Shown here: positions 1-6,090 of the stretch, in pieces
Layout: each line of letters begins with the position of its first letter
Position numbering within the stretch: the first letter of the stretch is position 1
NCBI GenBank assembly: GCA_021731205.1
Contig: JAKFXV010000108.1
Location: 1-11,451 of the forward strand
Direction: 5' to 3'
DNA: 11,451 nt
Source of the DNA: Nocardioides sp.
GTDB lineage: Bacteria; Actinomycetota; Actinomycetes; Propionibacteriales; Nocardioidaceae
Notes under the pieces: generated by a model
What the model was told of the DNA's origin: nothing
What the model saw: only the letters and a program-made list of their open reading frames with translations
Database searches by the model: none
Made by a program: the position numbers and the translations under genes

Positions 1-9
1 GGAGCTCGC

Positions 10-456
10 GTGCTGCTGGTGGGTTCCAGCGGGGGGCATCTGACACAGCTGCACGCTCTCAAGTCCTGGTGGTCCGGCCACGAGCGAGCCTGGGTGTGCT
101 TCGACACCCCTGATGCCGTGCACACCCTGGAGGACGAGGCGACGGTGTGGTGGGCTCACCACCCGACCACTCGAAACATCAAGAACCTGGTCCGCAACAC
201 CTGGCTCGCCTGGCGGGTGTTGCGCGCCTATCAGCCGACCGTCGTGTTGACCACCGGTGCGGGAGTGGCTGTGCCGTTCTTCGTGCTCGGTCGACTGACA
301 GGGGTGCGCACGGTCTACATCGAGGTCTACGACCGGATCGAGACCCCCACGCTCACCGGCCGCCTCTGTCGCCCCTTCACCGATCTGATGCTCGTGCAAT
401 GGCCTGAACAGGCGACGTTGTACGACGAGGCGGTCGTCGTGGGGCCGCTGCTATGA
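10..456 (+). CDS. pssD: PssD/ALG14-like subunit of a split glycosyltransferase
   Basis: The 148-residue product begins with the ALG14/PssD signature GSSGGHLTQL (residues 5-14) and ends with the family-typical QWPEQ and a final VVVGPLL, so it looks full length. In this family PssD is the membrane-associated half that anchors and partners PssE; the pair adds a sugar from a nucleotide-sugar donor to a lipid-linked saccharide at the inner face of the membrane. A hydrophobic stretch near residues 76-98 could be the membrane-association segment. GTG at 10 is taken as start because a GGAG lies at 1-4, five bases upstream, but the reading frame is open to the window edge, so a slightly earlier start cannot be excluded. 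The stop TGA (454-456) overlaps the ATG at 453 of the first 59-bp repeat unit. Sugar specificity cannot be read from the sequence. Confidence 0.85.
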   Translation: MLLVGSSGGHLTQLHALKSWWSGHERAWVCFDTPDAVHTLEDEATVWWAHHPTTRNIKNLVRNTWLAWRVLRAYQPTVVLTTGAGVAVPFFVLGRLTGVRTVYIEVYDRIETPTLTGRLCRPFTDLMLVQWPEQATLYDEAVVVGPLL

Positions 457-515
457 GCGAAGCGAGAGAGCGCGACGTTGCGCTCGAACTGCGAGCTCAT
501 CTGGAGGAGTCATGA
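453..515 (+). CDS. Micro-ORF 1 in repeat unit 1 (20 codons)
   Basis: The frame opens with ATG at 453, which overlaps the pssD stop as ATGA, and closes with TGA at 513-515, which overlaps the ATG of the next unit. The product starts MSEARERDVALEL and continues RAHLEES: a charged peptide of helical character with no recognised family. A GTGGGG at 439-444, eight bases upstream, is a weak ribosome site. Whether the peptide matters, or only the act of translating it, cannot be decided here. It may equally be a by-product of a repeat that happens to be open. Confidence 0.35.
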   Translation: MSEARERDVALELRAHLEES

Positions 516-574
516 GCGAAGCGAGAGAGCGCGACGTTGCGCTCGAACTGCGAGCTCATCAGGAAGAGTCATGA
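512..574 (+). CDS. Micro-ORF 2 in repeat unit 2 (20 codons)
   Basis: It has the same layout as micro-ORF 1, in another reading frame because 59 is not a multiple of three. GGAGGAG at 503-509 precedes the ATG. The peptide differs from micro-ORF 1 by Leu to Gln at residue 17; the only other base change is silent (GAG to GAA). The TGA at 572-574 overlaps the next ATG at 571. Function is unknown. Confidence 0.35.
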   Translation: MSEARERDVALELRAHQEES

Positions 575-633
575 GCGAAGCGAGAGAGCGCGACGTTGCG
601 ATCGAACTGCGAGCTCATCAGGAGGAGACATGA
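571..633 (+). CDS. Micro-ORF 3 in repeat unit 3 (20 codons)
   Basis: This is the third copy of the micro-ORF, with GGAAGAG just upstream (562-568). Relative to copy 2 it carries Leu to Ile at residue 11 and Ser to Thr at residue 20, both conservative, plus one silent change. Its TGA at 631-633 overlaps the ATG at 630 that starts pssE, so ribosomes ending here could reinitiate directly on pssE. Function is unknown. Confidence 0.35.
   Translation: MSEARERDVAIELRAHQEET
620..627 (+). promoter_or_regulatory. Ribosome binding site that fixes the pssE start
   Basis: AGGAGGAG sits two bases before the ATG at 630; the best AGGAGG match (620-625) is four bases from it. This strong site, plus the family N-terminus that begins directly at 630, argues for ATG 630 over the upstream in-frame ATG at 537, which would only translate repeat DNA in an unrelated frame. 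Confidence 0.75.
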
Positions 634-1187
634 GGGTGATCGTGGTGCTGGTGGGCACCGACCATCACCCCTTCGAGCGGGCGGTGCGCTGGGCCGACGA
701 CCGGCAGCGGAGCCATCCGCAGGACCGGGTCTTCATCCAGTACGGCAAGTCGCGAGAGCCACGACTGGCGACCGGTGAGGCGTTCGTGAGTCCGCAGCGG
801 TTGCGACAGCTCGTCGCCGAAGCCGACATCGTGATCACCCACGGCGGGCCGGGCACGATCAGTGACGCTCGCCAGGCAGGACACCGACCGATCGTCTTCC
901 CCCGAGATCCGCAACACGGCGAGCACGTCGACGATCACCAACAGCGCTTCGCGGCCTGGTGTGCTCGCCGTGGCCTGGTGGGGTTCGCGGCCACGAGCAG
1001 CGACGTCGATGAGGCGATCGCCCGGCTGGGCGAATCCGGCACCCGTGGCCTCGCTCTGGCGGATCCTGCTGCTCAGGCTGCGGTCGCTCGCGTCGGCGAA
1101 CTCATCGATGGACTGATCCAGCGCCCCGAGTCTGGCCGTCGCACGATCCGACGCCTGCTCCGGATCGGGCAGCGCGCGGGTCGCTAG
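630..1187 (+). CDS. pssE: PssE/ALG13-like catalytic subunit of a split glycosyltransferase
   Basis: The 185-residue product starts MRVIVVLVGTDHHPFERAV, matching the VTVGTxxHPF opening of the ALG13/PssE family. It carries the nucleotide-sugar binding region HGGPGTISDARQAGHRPIVF (71-90), followed by PRDPQHGEHVDDHQ (91-104), the GT28-type donor site. It is expected to act with PssD at the cytoplasmic membrane, extending a lipid-linked oligosaccharide for an exopolysaccharide or capsule. The family opening often has His after the GT; here it is Asp11. The tail beyond about residue 165 is Arg-rich and a little longer than usual. Its ATG overlaps the stop of micro-ORF 3, so its translation is probably coupled. 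Its TAG at 1185-1187 abuts the stop of the convergent flippase gene. Confidence 0.85.
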   Translation: MRVIVVLVGTDHHPFERAVRWADDRQRSHPQDRVFIQYGKSREPRLATGEAFVSPQRLRQLVAEADIVITHGGPGTISDARQAGHRPIVFPRDPQHGEHVDDHQQRFAAWCARRGLVGFAATSSDVDEAIARLGESGTRGLALADPAAQAAVARVGELIDGLIQRPESGRRTIRRLLRIGQRAGR

Positions 1188-2693
1188 TCAGCGGCGACGT
1201 CGCAGTCCGGCTACCAACTCGTCGATCAGCAGCACCCGGCGGTTGGCGTACACCAGGCCGGCATACGCCAGGCCCGCGACGAGGACCGAACCCAACTGCC
1301 ACCACAGTGAGTCGGTGACCGCTCCGGTCGTCAGCGGGATGACCCCGAAGGTGCCCAGGGCCACCACGGCGGCGACCGCCGTGCGCCGGTCGGAGGTCCA
1401 GCCGAGCTGAGGTCTGATCTGCCACGTAGGCAGGGCATTGCTCACCAAGATGGACACGGCCCAGGCGAATGCCGCCCCAGCGATGCCCCACACCGGGATC
1501 AGCGCGAAGTTGAGCACGAGGTTGGTGAGCAACGCCGCCATGTTGTTGCGCAGGCTCTGCACACTGCGACCCAGCATCAGCAAGGCGATGTCGACCGGCC
1601 CGGCAGCGGTCCCGATCAGCATGCCGATGGCCAAGATGACCACGACGATCTCGCCGGGTGAGTAGTCGTACTGCGCGCTGTCGAACAGCGCCATGACCAG
1701 GCCGGGCAGCGCGGCGCAAGAGAGGTAGATCGGCCAGGCGAGCAGCACGTTCCAGGTGGTCGCGGCGCGGAGCGTGGTGCCGGCCTGCGCGGAGTCACCG
1801 ACGGCGACCAGTCGCGCCAGCTGGGGGCCGACCATCTGCTGGATCCCCTTGATGCCTTGGAGCCCCGACGCAACGAAGCGGGATGCCGCGGTGTAGATGG
1901 CCGCCGCCTCCTTGCCGGCGATGGCGCTGACGATCGGGATGTCCGCGCGCCGGATGGACATCTGCGCGATCTGGGTGATCGAGCGGGGCGCGTTGAACCG
2001 CCAGACCTCCTCTGCCACGCCGGCCGCGGAGCCGGCACGTGGTGAGACCCAGGCCGGGATCTCGTTGCGGCGGCAGATGCCGCGGTACGCCCACAGGCCG
2101 CCGGCGGCCGAGACGGCGTACGGCACGATCCAGGCGGCCACGAGCCAGTAGCTGTCGGCGGACAGCAAGGCCACGATCAAGGCGAGGATCGGCTGCAGCC
2201 CCTGACGCAGCAGGCTCTCGATCATGATGGTCTGCCGCACGCTCCCGAACCCGCGCGTCGCGGCCAGGGTCAGATTGGACACTGCGGCCACGGGCAAGAA
2301 CACGGCGAGCAACCTTGCCTGGTCCACCTGCCCGGCGTACGACGTATCGGCCAGCAGCCCCGGCAGCGCCCAGACCAACGTGGCGGCGAGCAGGCTGGAC
2401 AGACCGAGGACCGGCAGCAGGATGCTTGCCATCACGGCACCGACCTGCTCAGGTGCGAGTTCGCGTTTGAGCGCCACGAACCGGACCACGCCGGTGTCCG
2501 ACCCGAGGGTCGCGACCGCGAGCGCGATGAGGAACAACGAGGTGAGGGTGAAGACTTCCCCCGCGGCGCTGCGGGAGTAGTTGTGGGTGATGATGGCGAT
2601 GAAGACGAGCCCCCCGAGGGAACTCACCACCGCCGCGAGCAGGCCACCTAGGCCGCCCCGAGCCAGTCGCTGCAGCTCGGGCCGCTCAGTCAC
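1188..2693 (-). CDS. Polysaccharide flippase, MATE/MOP superfamily (Wzx-like)
   Basis: The 501-residue product is almost entirely hydrophobic, with about 12-14 predicted membrane helices, beginning with GLLAAVVSSLGGLVFIAI near residues 16-35. It ends in a short basic tail of four arginines. Size and pattern fit the polysaccharide-biosynthesis flippases that move undecaprenyl-linked repeat units from the inner to the outer face of the membrane. GTG at 2693 is chosen because it overlaps the co-polymerase stop by 8 bp (GTGACTGA) and leads straight into a short cytoplasmic N-terminus; an open frame runs further upstream to 2801 but lies inside the preceding gene in another frame. A GGAG sits about 11 bases upstream. 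It forms a co-transcribed pair with the co-polymerase. MurJ or another MOP member is less likely given the neighbours. Confidence 0.85.
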   Translation of the reverse strand: MTERPELQRLARGGLGGLLAAVVSSLGGLVFIAIITHNYSRSAAGEVFTLTSLFLIALAVATLGSDTGVVRFVALKRELAPEQVGAVMASILLPVLGLSSLLAATLVWALPGLLADTSYAGQVDQARLLAVFLPVAAVSNLTLAATRGFGSVRQTIMIESLLRQGLQPILALIVALLSADSYWLVAAWIVPYAVSAAGGLWAYRGICRRNEIPAWVSPRAGSAAGVAEEVWRFNAPRSITQIAQMSIRRADIPIVSAIAGKEAAAIYTAASRFVASGLQGIKGIQQMVGPQLARLVAVGDSAQAGTTLRAATTWNVLLAWPIYLSCAALPGLVMALFDSAQYDYSPGEIVVVILAIGMLIGTAAGPVDIALLMLGRSVQSLRNNMAALLTNLVLNFALIPVWGIAGAAFAWAVSILVSNALPTWQIRPQLGWTSDRRTAVAAVVALGTFGVIPLTTGAVTDSLWWQLGSVLVAGLAYAGLVYANRRVLLIDELVAGLRRRR

Positions 2694-4179
2694 CGTTGAC
2701 GGGCTCCAACTCTCGGCGCTTGGCCCGGCCGAAGATGTCCATCGGAGAGTCGACGAGCACCACGCCCAGGGTTTCGACCCCGGTGGTCCTCGCCCAGGCA
2801 AGACCGCGCTCGAGGTCCTCGCGGGTGGCGATCCCGAGTTCGACGATCGGGATCCAGTAGCGGCAGGCCCCGACCACGGCGCGGCCCGCGGTGAGGTCGC
2901 TGCCCGGGCTCTCGACGATCACCCAGTCGTACTCGGTCGTCGCCGACTCAAGGGCGTCGGTCATCCGGGAGGTCGAGTAGAGCGCGAAGCCTCTGGACGG
3001 ATCCTTGCCGACCCTGATCCGGGCCACGGGGTCGACCGGCTTGCCTCGGGTGCGCTTGACCAGGGTGGTCTTCAGTTCGACGTTGCCGCCGAGAACCTCG
3101 GAGAACCCCGGCGTCGGCGTGGGGACTTCGCTGGCGGCATCGATCAGCAGCACGCCCTCGCGCCCATGCGCGAGGTTGGTCGCCAAGTCGTTGACGAACA
3201 TCGTGACGGGTGCCACGCCGGACAGACTGGAGACGGCAACGGTTGCCGATCCGTTGGACCGGCGGTTCAAGATCGTGCCGGCGAGGTTGGCAACGTCGTA
3301 GGTCCCGGGCTCGAGTTGTTCGGGGTCTGCGGCGTCGTCGGGGTCCTGATCGGCGTACACACCGAGCACGGTGACACCGAGGTGCTCGACATCGTCGATC
3401 GAACGCAGCAACTCGGAACGACGCTCCAAGAACAGCGCGACGACGGCGCCTAAGGCCAAACCGAGCAGCCCGCCCACCAGGCCACCGAGCTGCCAGGTGA
3501 CACTCAGCCCCGAACGCGAGGCGGTCGGCAGCGTGATCACTTCGCCTGGGTTGCTGTCCGCGGTGTCCAACGTCGCCAACTGCAGTCGCAAGTTGGTCTG
3601 CTGGGCGCCAATGGCGCGCACCTCCGGGTCGTCGGTCTCACGGTTGTCGCGGCGCAGCTCGCGCAGCTGCTCCGAGAGCGCATCGATGCGCTCGGCGACC
3701 GAGTCACGCTTGGAGTCCACGAACCGGTCGCGTCGTTCGGAGCGGAAGTCGAGGTACTTCTCGGCGTACAGCTGAGCCGTCCGCTCAGTGAGCTCCGGGC
3801 TCCCTGCGGAGTAGGTGATCTGGACGATCTGGGTGTTCGGCGCGACGCCGACCCGCAAGGACCGGCGCGGCCCGAGGGCCAGGTCGTCTTGGGCGAGCTC
3901 TTCGCTGACCGCGACGGCGACAGTGTCCGAGGCGACGACCTGGGCTTCGGTCTCGAGGTTGGTCAGGTCGCTGCCCTGCGCATTGGGGGCGTAGGAATTT
4001 CCGTCCAGCGGAAGCACCAGCACACCGGCAGTGGCGGTGTAGGTGCGCGGGATCAGGCCGGTCGCTGCTAGACCCGCCAGCAGTCCGGCCACGGTGCAGA
4101 TCAAGATCAACGCCCGGTGGGTGTACAGCGAGGAGCGGATGTGCAAGCGAGTCGTGGTGGGGGCTGCTGATGCATCCAT
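2686..4179 (-). CDS. Wzz/Wzc-like polysaccharide co-polymerase with degenerate tyrosine-kinase-like domain
   Basis: The 497-residue protein has the polysaccharide co-polymerase layout: a short cytoplasmic N-terminus, a first membrane helix (about 23-43), the YTATAGVLV strand (47-55), an extracytoplasmic part with a charged coiled-coil-like stretch (about 146-205), and a second helix (about 229-251). A cytoplasmic region like bacterial tyrosine kinases follows (about 255-490), with LLIDAA (344-349) at Walker A', PGFSEVLGG (357-365) and YDWVIVESPG (417-426) at Walker B. The Walker A position reads SSLSGVAPVT (317-326) without the GKS/T lysine, Walker B has Glu423 in place of the usual Asp, and the C-terminus has no tyrosine cluster. 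It should therefore regulate chain length without the usual kinase chemistry. The ATG at 4179 has only a distant GGGAGAG upstream. Confidence 0.85.
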   Translation of the reverse strand: MDASAAPTTTRLHIRSSLYTHRALILICTVAGLLAGLAATGLIPRTYTATAGVLVLPLDGNSYAPNAQGSDLTNLETEAQVVASDTVAVAVSEELAQDDLALGPRRSLRVGVAPNTQIVQITYSAGSPELTERTAQLYAEKYLDFRSERRDRFVDSKRDSVAERIDALSEQLRELRRDNRETDDPEVRAIGAQQTNLRLQLATLDTADSNPGEVITLPTASRSGLSVTWQLGGLVGGLLGLALGAVVALFLERRSELLRSIDDVEHLGVTVLGVYADQDPDDAADPEQLEPGTYDVANLAGTILNRRSNGSATVAVSSLSGVAPVTMFVNDLATNLAHGREGVLLIDAASEVPTPTPGFSEVLGGNVELKTTLVKRTRGKPVDPVARIRVGKDPSRGFALYSTSRMTDALESATTEYDWVIVESPGSDLTAGRAVVGACRYWIPIVELGIATREDLERGLAWARTTGVETLGVVLVDSPMDIFGRAKRRELEPVNGD

Positions 4180-4251
4180 GAGGTGTGCGGTCTCTCCCGT
4201 TTCCCGAATCAGTGCGCCGGAGCCATCCCGCGGTCAACACCCGTACACCCG

Positions 4252-4257
4252 ATTGTA
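4252..4257 (-). promoter_or_regulatory. Possible -10 box for the co-polymerase/flippase operon
   Basis: Reading the - strand, TACAAT lies at 4257-4252, close to the TATAAT consensus and AT-rich against very GC-rich surroundings. It lies in the 171-bp gap between the LamG lipoprotein and the co-polymerase, and would give a leader of roughly 65 bases. No convincing -35 hexamer is seen 17 bases upstream (ACTCCG). A TTGACC occurs further downstream but has no good matching -10. The rest of this gap shows no gene. Confidence 0.35.
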
Positions 4258-4350
4258 GACCGCGAGCAGGGGCTCGGAGTGAATTCTGCGGATCGAGGCG
4301 AGACCTTCACCGATCCTTCACAGCCGGTCCCGGTCCGAGCTCCGCGGGGT

Positions 4351-5226
4351 TCAATCTGGGAGTGTCGCGACGCGCACATTGTCGAGTACGCCGGTGAACT
4401 GGTCGGGCGCGCTGGTGACGATGGATCCGCTCTTGTTGAGCTTGCCGCCGATCGAAACGGGCGCATTGAGCGTCGAGGAACCGAGCTTCCCGGTTCGGTC
4501 GGGGAGCGACCACGACCACCACGTGAGGTCGGTCGGTGCCTGGGCATCCTGTTCCTTCGACAGCGGCGCGACGAACAGCGTGACCGCGCCTGCTGCGCGT
4601 TGGCACACCAGTCGGTACCACTGCTCGGCCACCAAGGTCTGGGTGGCCGCCACCAGGGTTTCACCGCCGGGGCCGGCGATGCGGCACCCGGGACGGCCGT
4701 GATCCACCTGCAGCTTGAGTTGCCCGCGTCCGTCGAACAACCCGCGCTGAAGGAGATTGTCGCCGTCGTCGCCGGCTGAGTCCCCGGCACTTCCTTGGGG
4801 ATACATCACGTCCACGCCGTACTGGAAGTTCGCACCGGACACCACTGCTCGTGGGCCGGAGACTCGCAACACCGCGCGGGCGCCGGTCTGCACTTCAGTG
4901 CTCGTCGGAAACGCAACCGCGGTGCCTCCTGCCCGATCCGCCACGGTGCGCACGGCGCCACCTCCGAGCGTGACGGCCACGGCGGAGGCGTCGCCGAGCG
5001 TGGACCGAACACTGGTGACGATCTCGTCGCTGCCCGTGAGCTGTTCGAAGTCGAAGACCAGTGAGGTGGTTCCGCCCGGGGCTGGGGACCGCTCCAAGGA
5101 CGAGCCCCGAGGGGGTGGTGGCGTGGTCGGTCCGGCACTGCAGGCACCGGTCGCGACGAGGAGGAGAACGCCGAGGAAGGCCACCGTCGGCCGGGCTCCC
5201 GAGTACGCCGTGCTGGGCTGGCTCAT
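4351..5226 (-). CDS. Secreted LamG/concanavalin-A-like domain protein, probable lipoprotein
   Basis: The 291-residue product has an N-terminal signal: a short polar start, hydrophobic core VAFLGVLLLVATGA (about 15-28), then Cys29. The box TGAC is not a textbook lipobox (Thr at -3), so lipid attachment is likely but not certain. A Pro-rich linker follows (PTTPPPP), then a beta-rich domain ending in FTGVLDNVRVATLPD, the closing strand typical of LamG/concanavalin-A-like folds, which often bind carbohydrate. No catalytic glycosidase motif was recognised. ATG 5226 is preferred over GTG 5229 because GAGAG lies nine bases upstream of it. It shares strand with the co-polymerase and flippase and is divergent from cysQ, 59 bp away. 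A role at the cell surface with the polysaccharide is inferred from position only. Confidence 0.7.
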   Translation of the reverse strand: MSQPSTAYSGARPTVAFLGVLLLVATGACSAGPTTPPPPRGSSLERSPAPGGTTSLVFDFEQLTGSDEIVTSVRSTLGDASAVAVTLGGGAVRTVADRAGGTAVAFPTSTEVQTGARAVLRVSGPRAVVSGANFQYGVDVMYPQGSAGDSAGDDGDNLLQRGLFDGRGQLKLQVDHGRPGCRIAGPGGETLVAATQTLVAEQWYRLVCQRAAGAVTLFVAPLSKEQDAQAPTDLTWWSWSLPDRTGKLGSSTLNAPVSIGGKLNKSGSIVTSAPDQFTGVLDNVRVATLPD

Positions 5227-5285
5227 CACTCCATTCTCTCAGAGCCCGACTGCCTGGCCCGCGCCGGTCATGGGAGGATCGACGA

Positions 5286-6083
5286 GTGAGCGACAACCAC
5301 ACCCACCCCCTCGTGACCGACGATCATGAGCTCGCGACCTGGCTTGCGACCACTGCTGGTGCCCGTCTCCTCGAGGTCCGCGCCAACGGCCTGGACGGTT
5401 CCCCGTTGGAGGGCAAGGCCCTCAAAGACGCGGGCGACCGGGCGGCCCACGATCTGCTGATGCGACTGCTCGCCGAACAACGGCCAGGCGACGCAGTGTT
5501 GTCGGAGGAGGCACTGGAGAGCAGCGATGACACCGCCGCGCGGCTGGCTGCCCGACGAGTGTGGATCATCGACCCGCTCGACGGAACACGGGAGTTCTCC
5601 GAGCCACCGCGCGACGACTGGGCGGTGCACGTCGCGTTGTGGGAGAACGGTGAGTTGGTGGCCGGCGCGGTCGCGCAGCCGGCACTGGGCGAGACGTTCA
5701 ACACCGGTTCCCCGCCGGTCGTGCCACCACGCACCTCCCTCCGGCCACGGATCGCCGTCTCGCGCACTCGTCCGCCGGCCTTCGTCGAGGCTCTGGCCGC
5801 CGAGATCGGCGCCGACCTGGTCCCGATGGGCTCAGCCGGGGTGAAGGTGCTGTCCGTGGCTCGCGACGTGGCCGACGCCTACGTCCACGCCGGAGGTCAG
5901 TACGAGTGGGACAACGCAGCACCGGTCGCCGTCGCCCGGTCGGCCGGGCTGTTCTGCTCTCGGGTCGACGGCTCGGAGCTGACCTATAACCAGGAGAACG
6001 TCTCTTTGCCGGACCTGATCGTGTGTCGGCCTGAGCTGGCCGATCAGATCCTCGACTTCGTGCGTCGCCACGGCACTGACTAG
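5286..6083 (+). CDS. cysQ: CysQ-type 3'(2'),5'-bisphosphate nucleotidase, inositol monophosphatase family
   Basis: The 265-residue protein has the metal-binding motifs of the inositol-monophosphatase superfamily: SEE (73-75), WIIDPLDGTREF (93-104; Asp96 and Asp99) and WDNAAP (208-213). The stretch RDDWAVHVALW and the C-terminal DGSELTYNQ...LPDL closely follow mycobacterial CysQ as I recall it. The enzyme hydrolyses 3'-phosphoadenosine 5'-phosphate to AMP, clearing the by-product of sulfate activation and sulfotransfer; mycobacterial members also act on inositol phosphates and fructose bisphosphate. The start is GTG 5286, with GGAGG eight bases upstream; the open frame extends to 5061 but that part is antisense to the lipoprotein gene. 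mfd follows after 7 bp, suggesting one transcript. Confidence 0.9.
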   Translation: MSDNHTHPLVTDDHELATWLATTAGARLLEVRANGLDGSPLEGKALKDAGDRAAHDLLMRLLAEQRPGDAVLSEEALESSDDTAARLAARRVWIIDPLDGTREFSEPPRDDWAVHVALWENGELVAGAVAQPALGETFNTGSPPVVPPRTSLRPRIAVSRTRPPAFVEALAAEIGADLVPMGSAGVKVLSVARDVADAYVHAGGQYEWDNAAPVAVARSAGLFCSRVDGSELTYNQENVSLPDLIVCRPELADQILDFVRRHGTD

Positions 6084-6090
6084 CGCCGAC

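Larger units (their letters stand above)
453..629. repeat. Three tandem 59-bp units between pssD and pssE
   Basis: Units lie at 453-511, 512-570 and 571-629. Units 1 and 2 differ at two positions; unit 3 differs from each of the others at three. Each starts ATGAGCGAAGCGAGAGAGCG and ends with a purine-rich GGAGGAG or GGAAGAG just before the next ATG. Each unit has an inner 6-bp inverted repeat, GAGCGC/GCGCTC, around a 6-base loop (468-473/480-485 in unit 1; one mismatch in unit 3), and an outer ATGAGC/GCTCAT pair (453-458/495-500). The array is followed at 630-634 by ATGAG, the same five bases that open it. It lies wholly between the two glycosyltransferase subunit genes and disrupts neither. 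Whether the unit is a dispersed REP-like family in this genome cannot be seen from here. Confidence 0.97.

Noticed and set aside
537..629. In-frame N-terminal extension of PssE starting at ATG 537
   Set aside because: It would translate repeat DNA in a frame unrelated to the family; ATG 630 has a strong ribosome site and begins exactly at the conserved N-terminus.
453..629. CRISPR array
   Set aside because: Units are contiguous and near identical with no unique spacers, and no cas genes are nearby.
4321..4350. Terminator after the LamG lipoprotein
   Set aside because: The GC-rich stretch has partial self-complementarity, but no clean stem followed by a T run on the - strand was found.
4183..4790. 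Open frames on both strands in the gap and 3' part of the LamG gene
   Set aside because: They overlap a gene with a clear signal sequence and domain, and their translations show no family features.
5227..5285. Divergent promoters between the LamG lipoprotein and cysQ
   Set aside because: A divergent promoter region is expected in this 59-bp gap, but no convincing -35/-10 pair was found on either strand.
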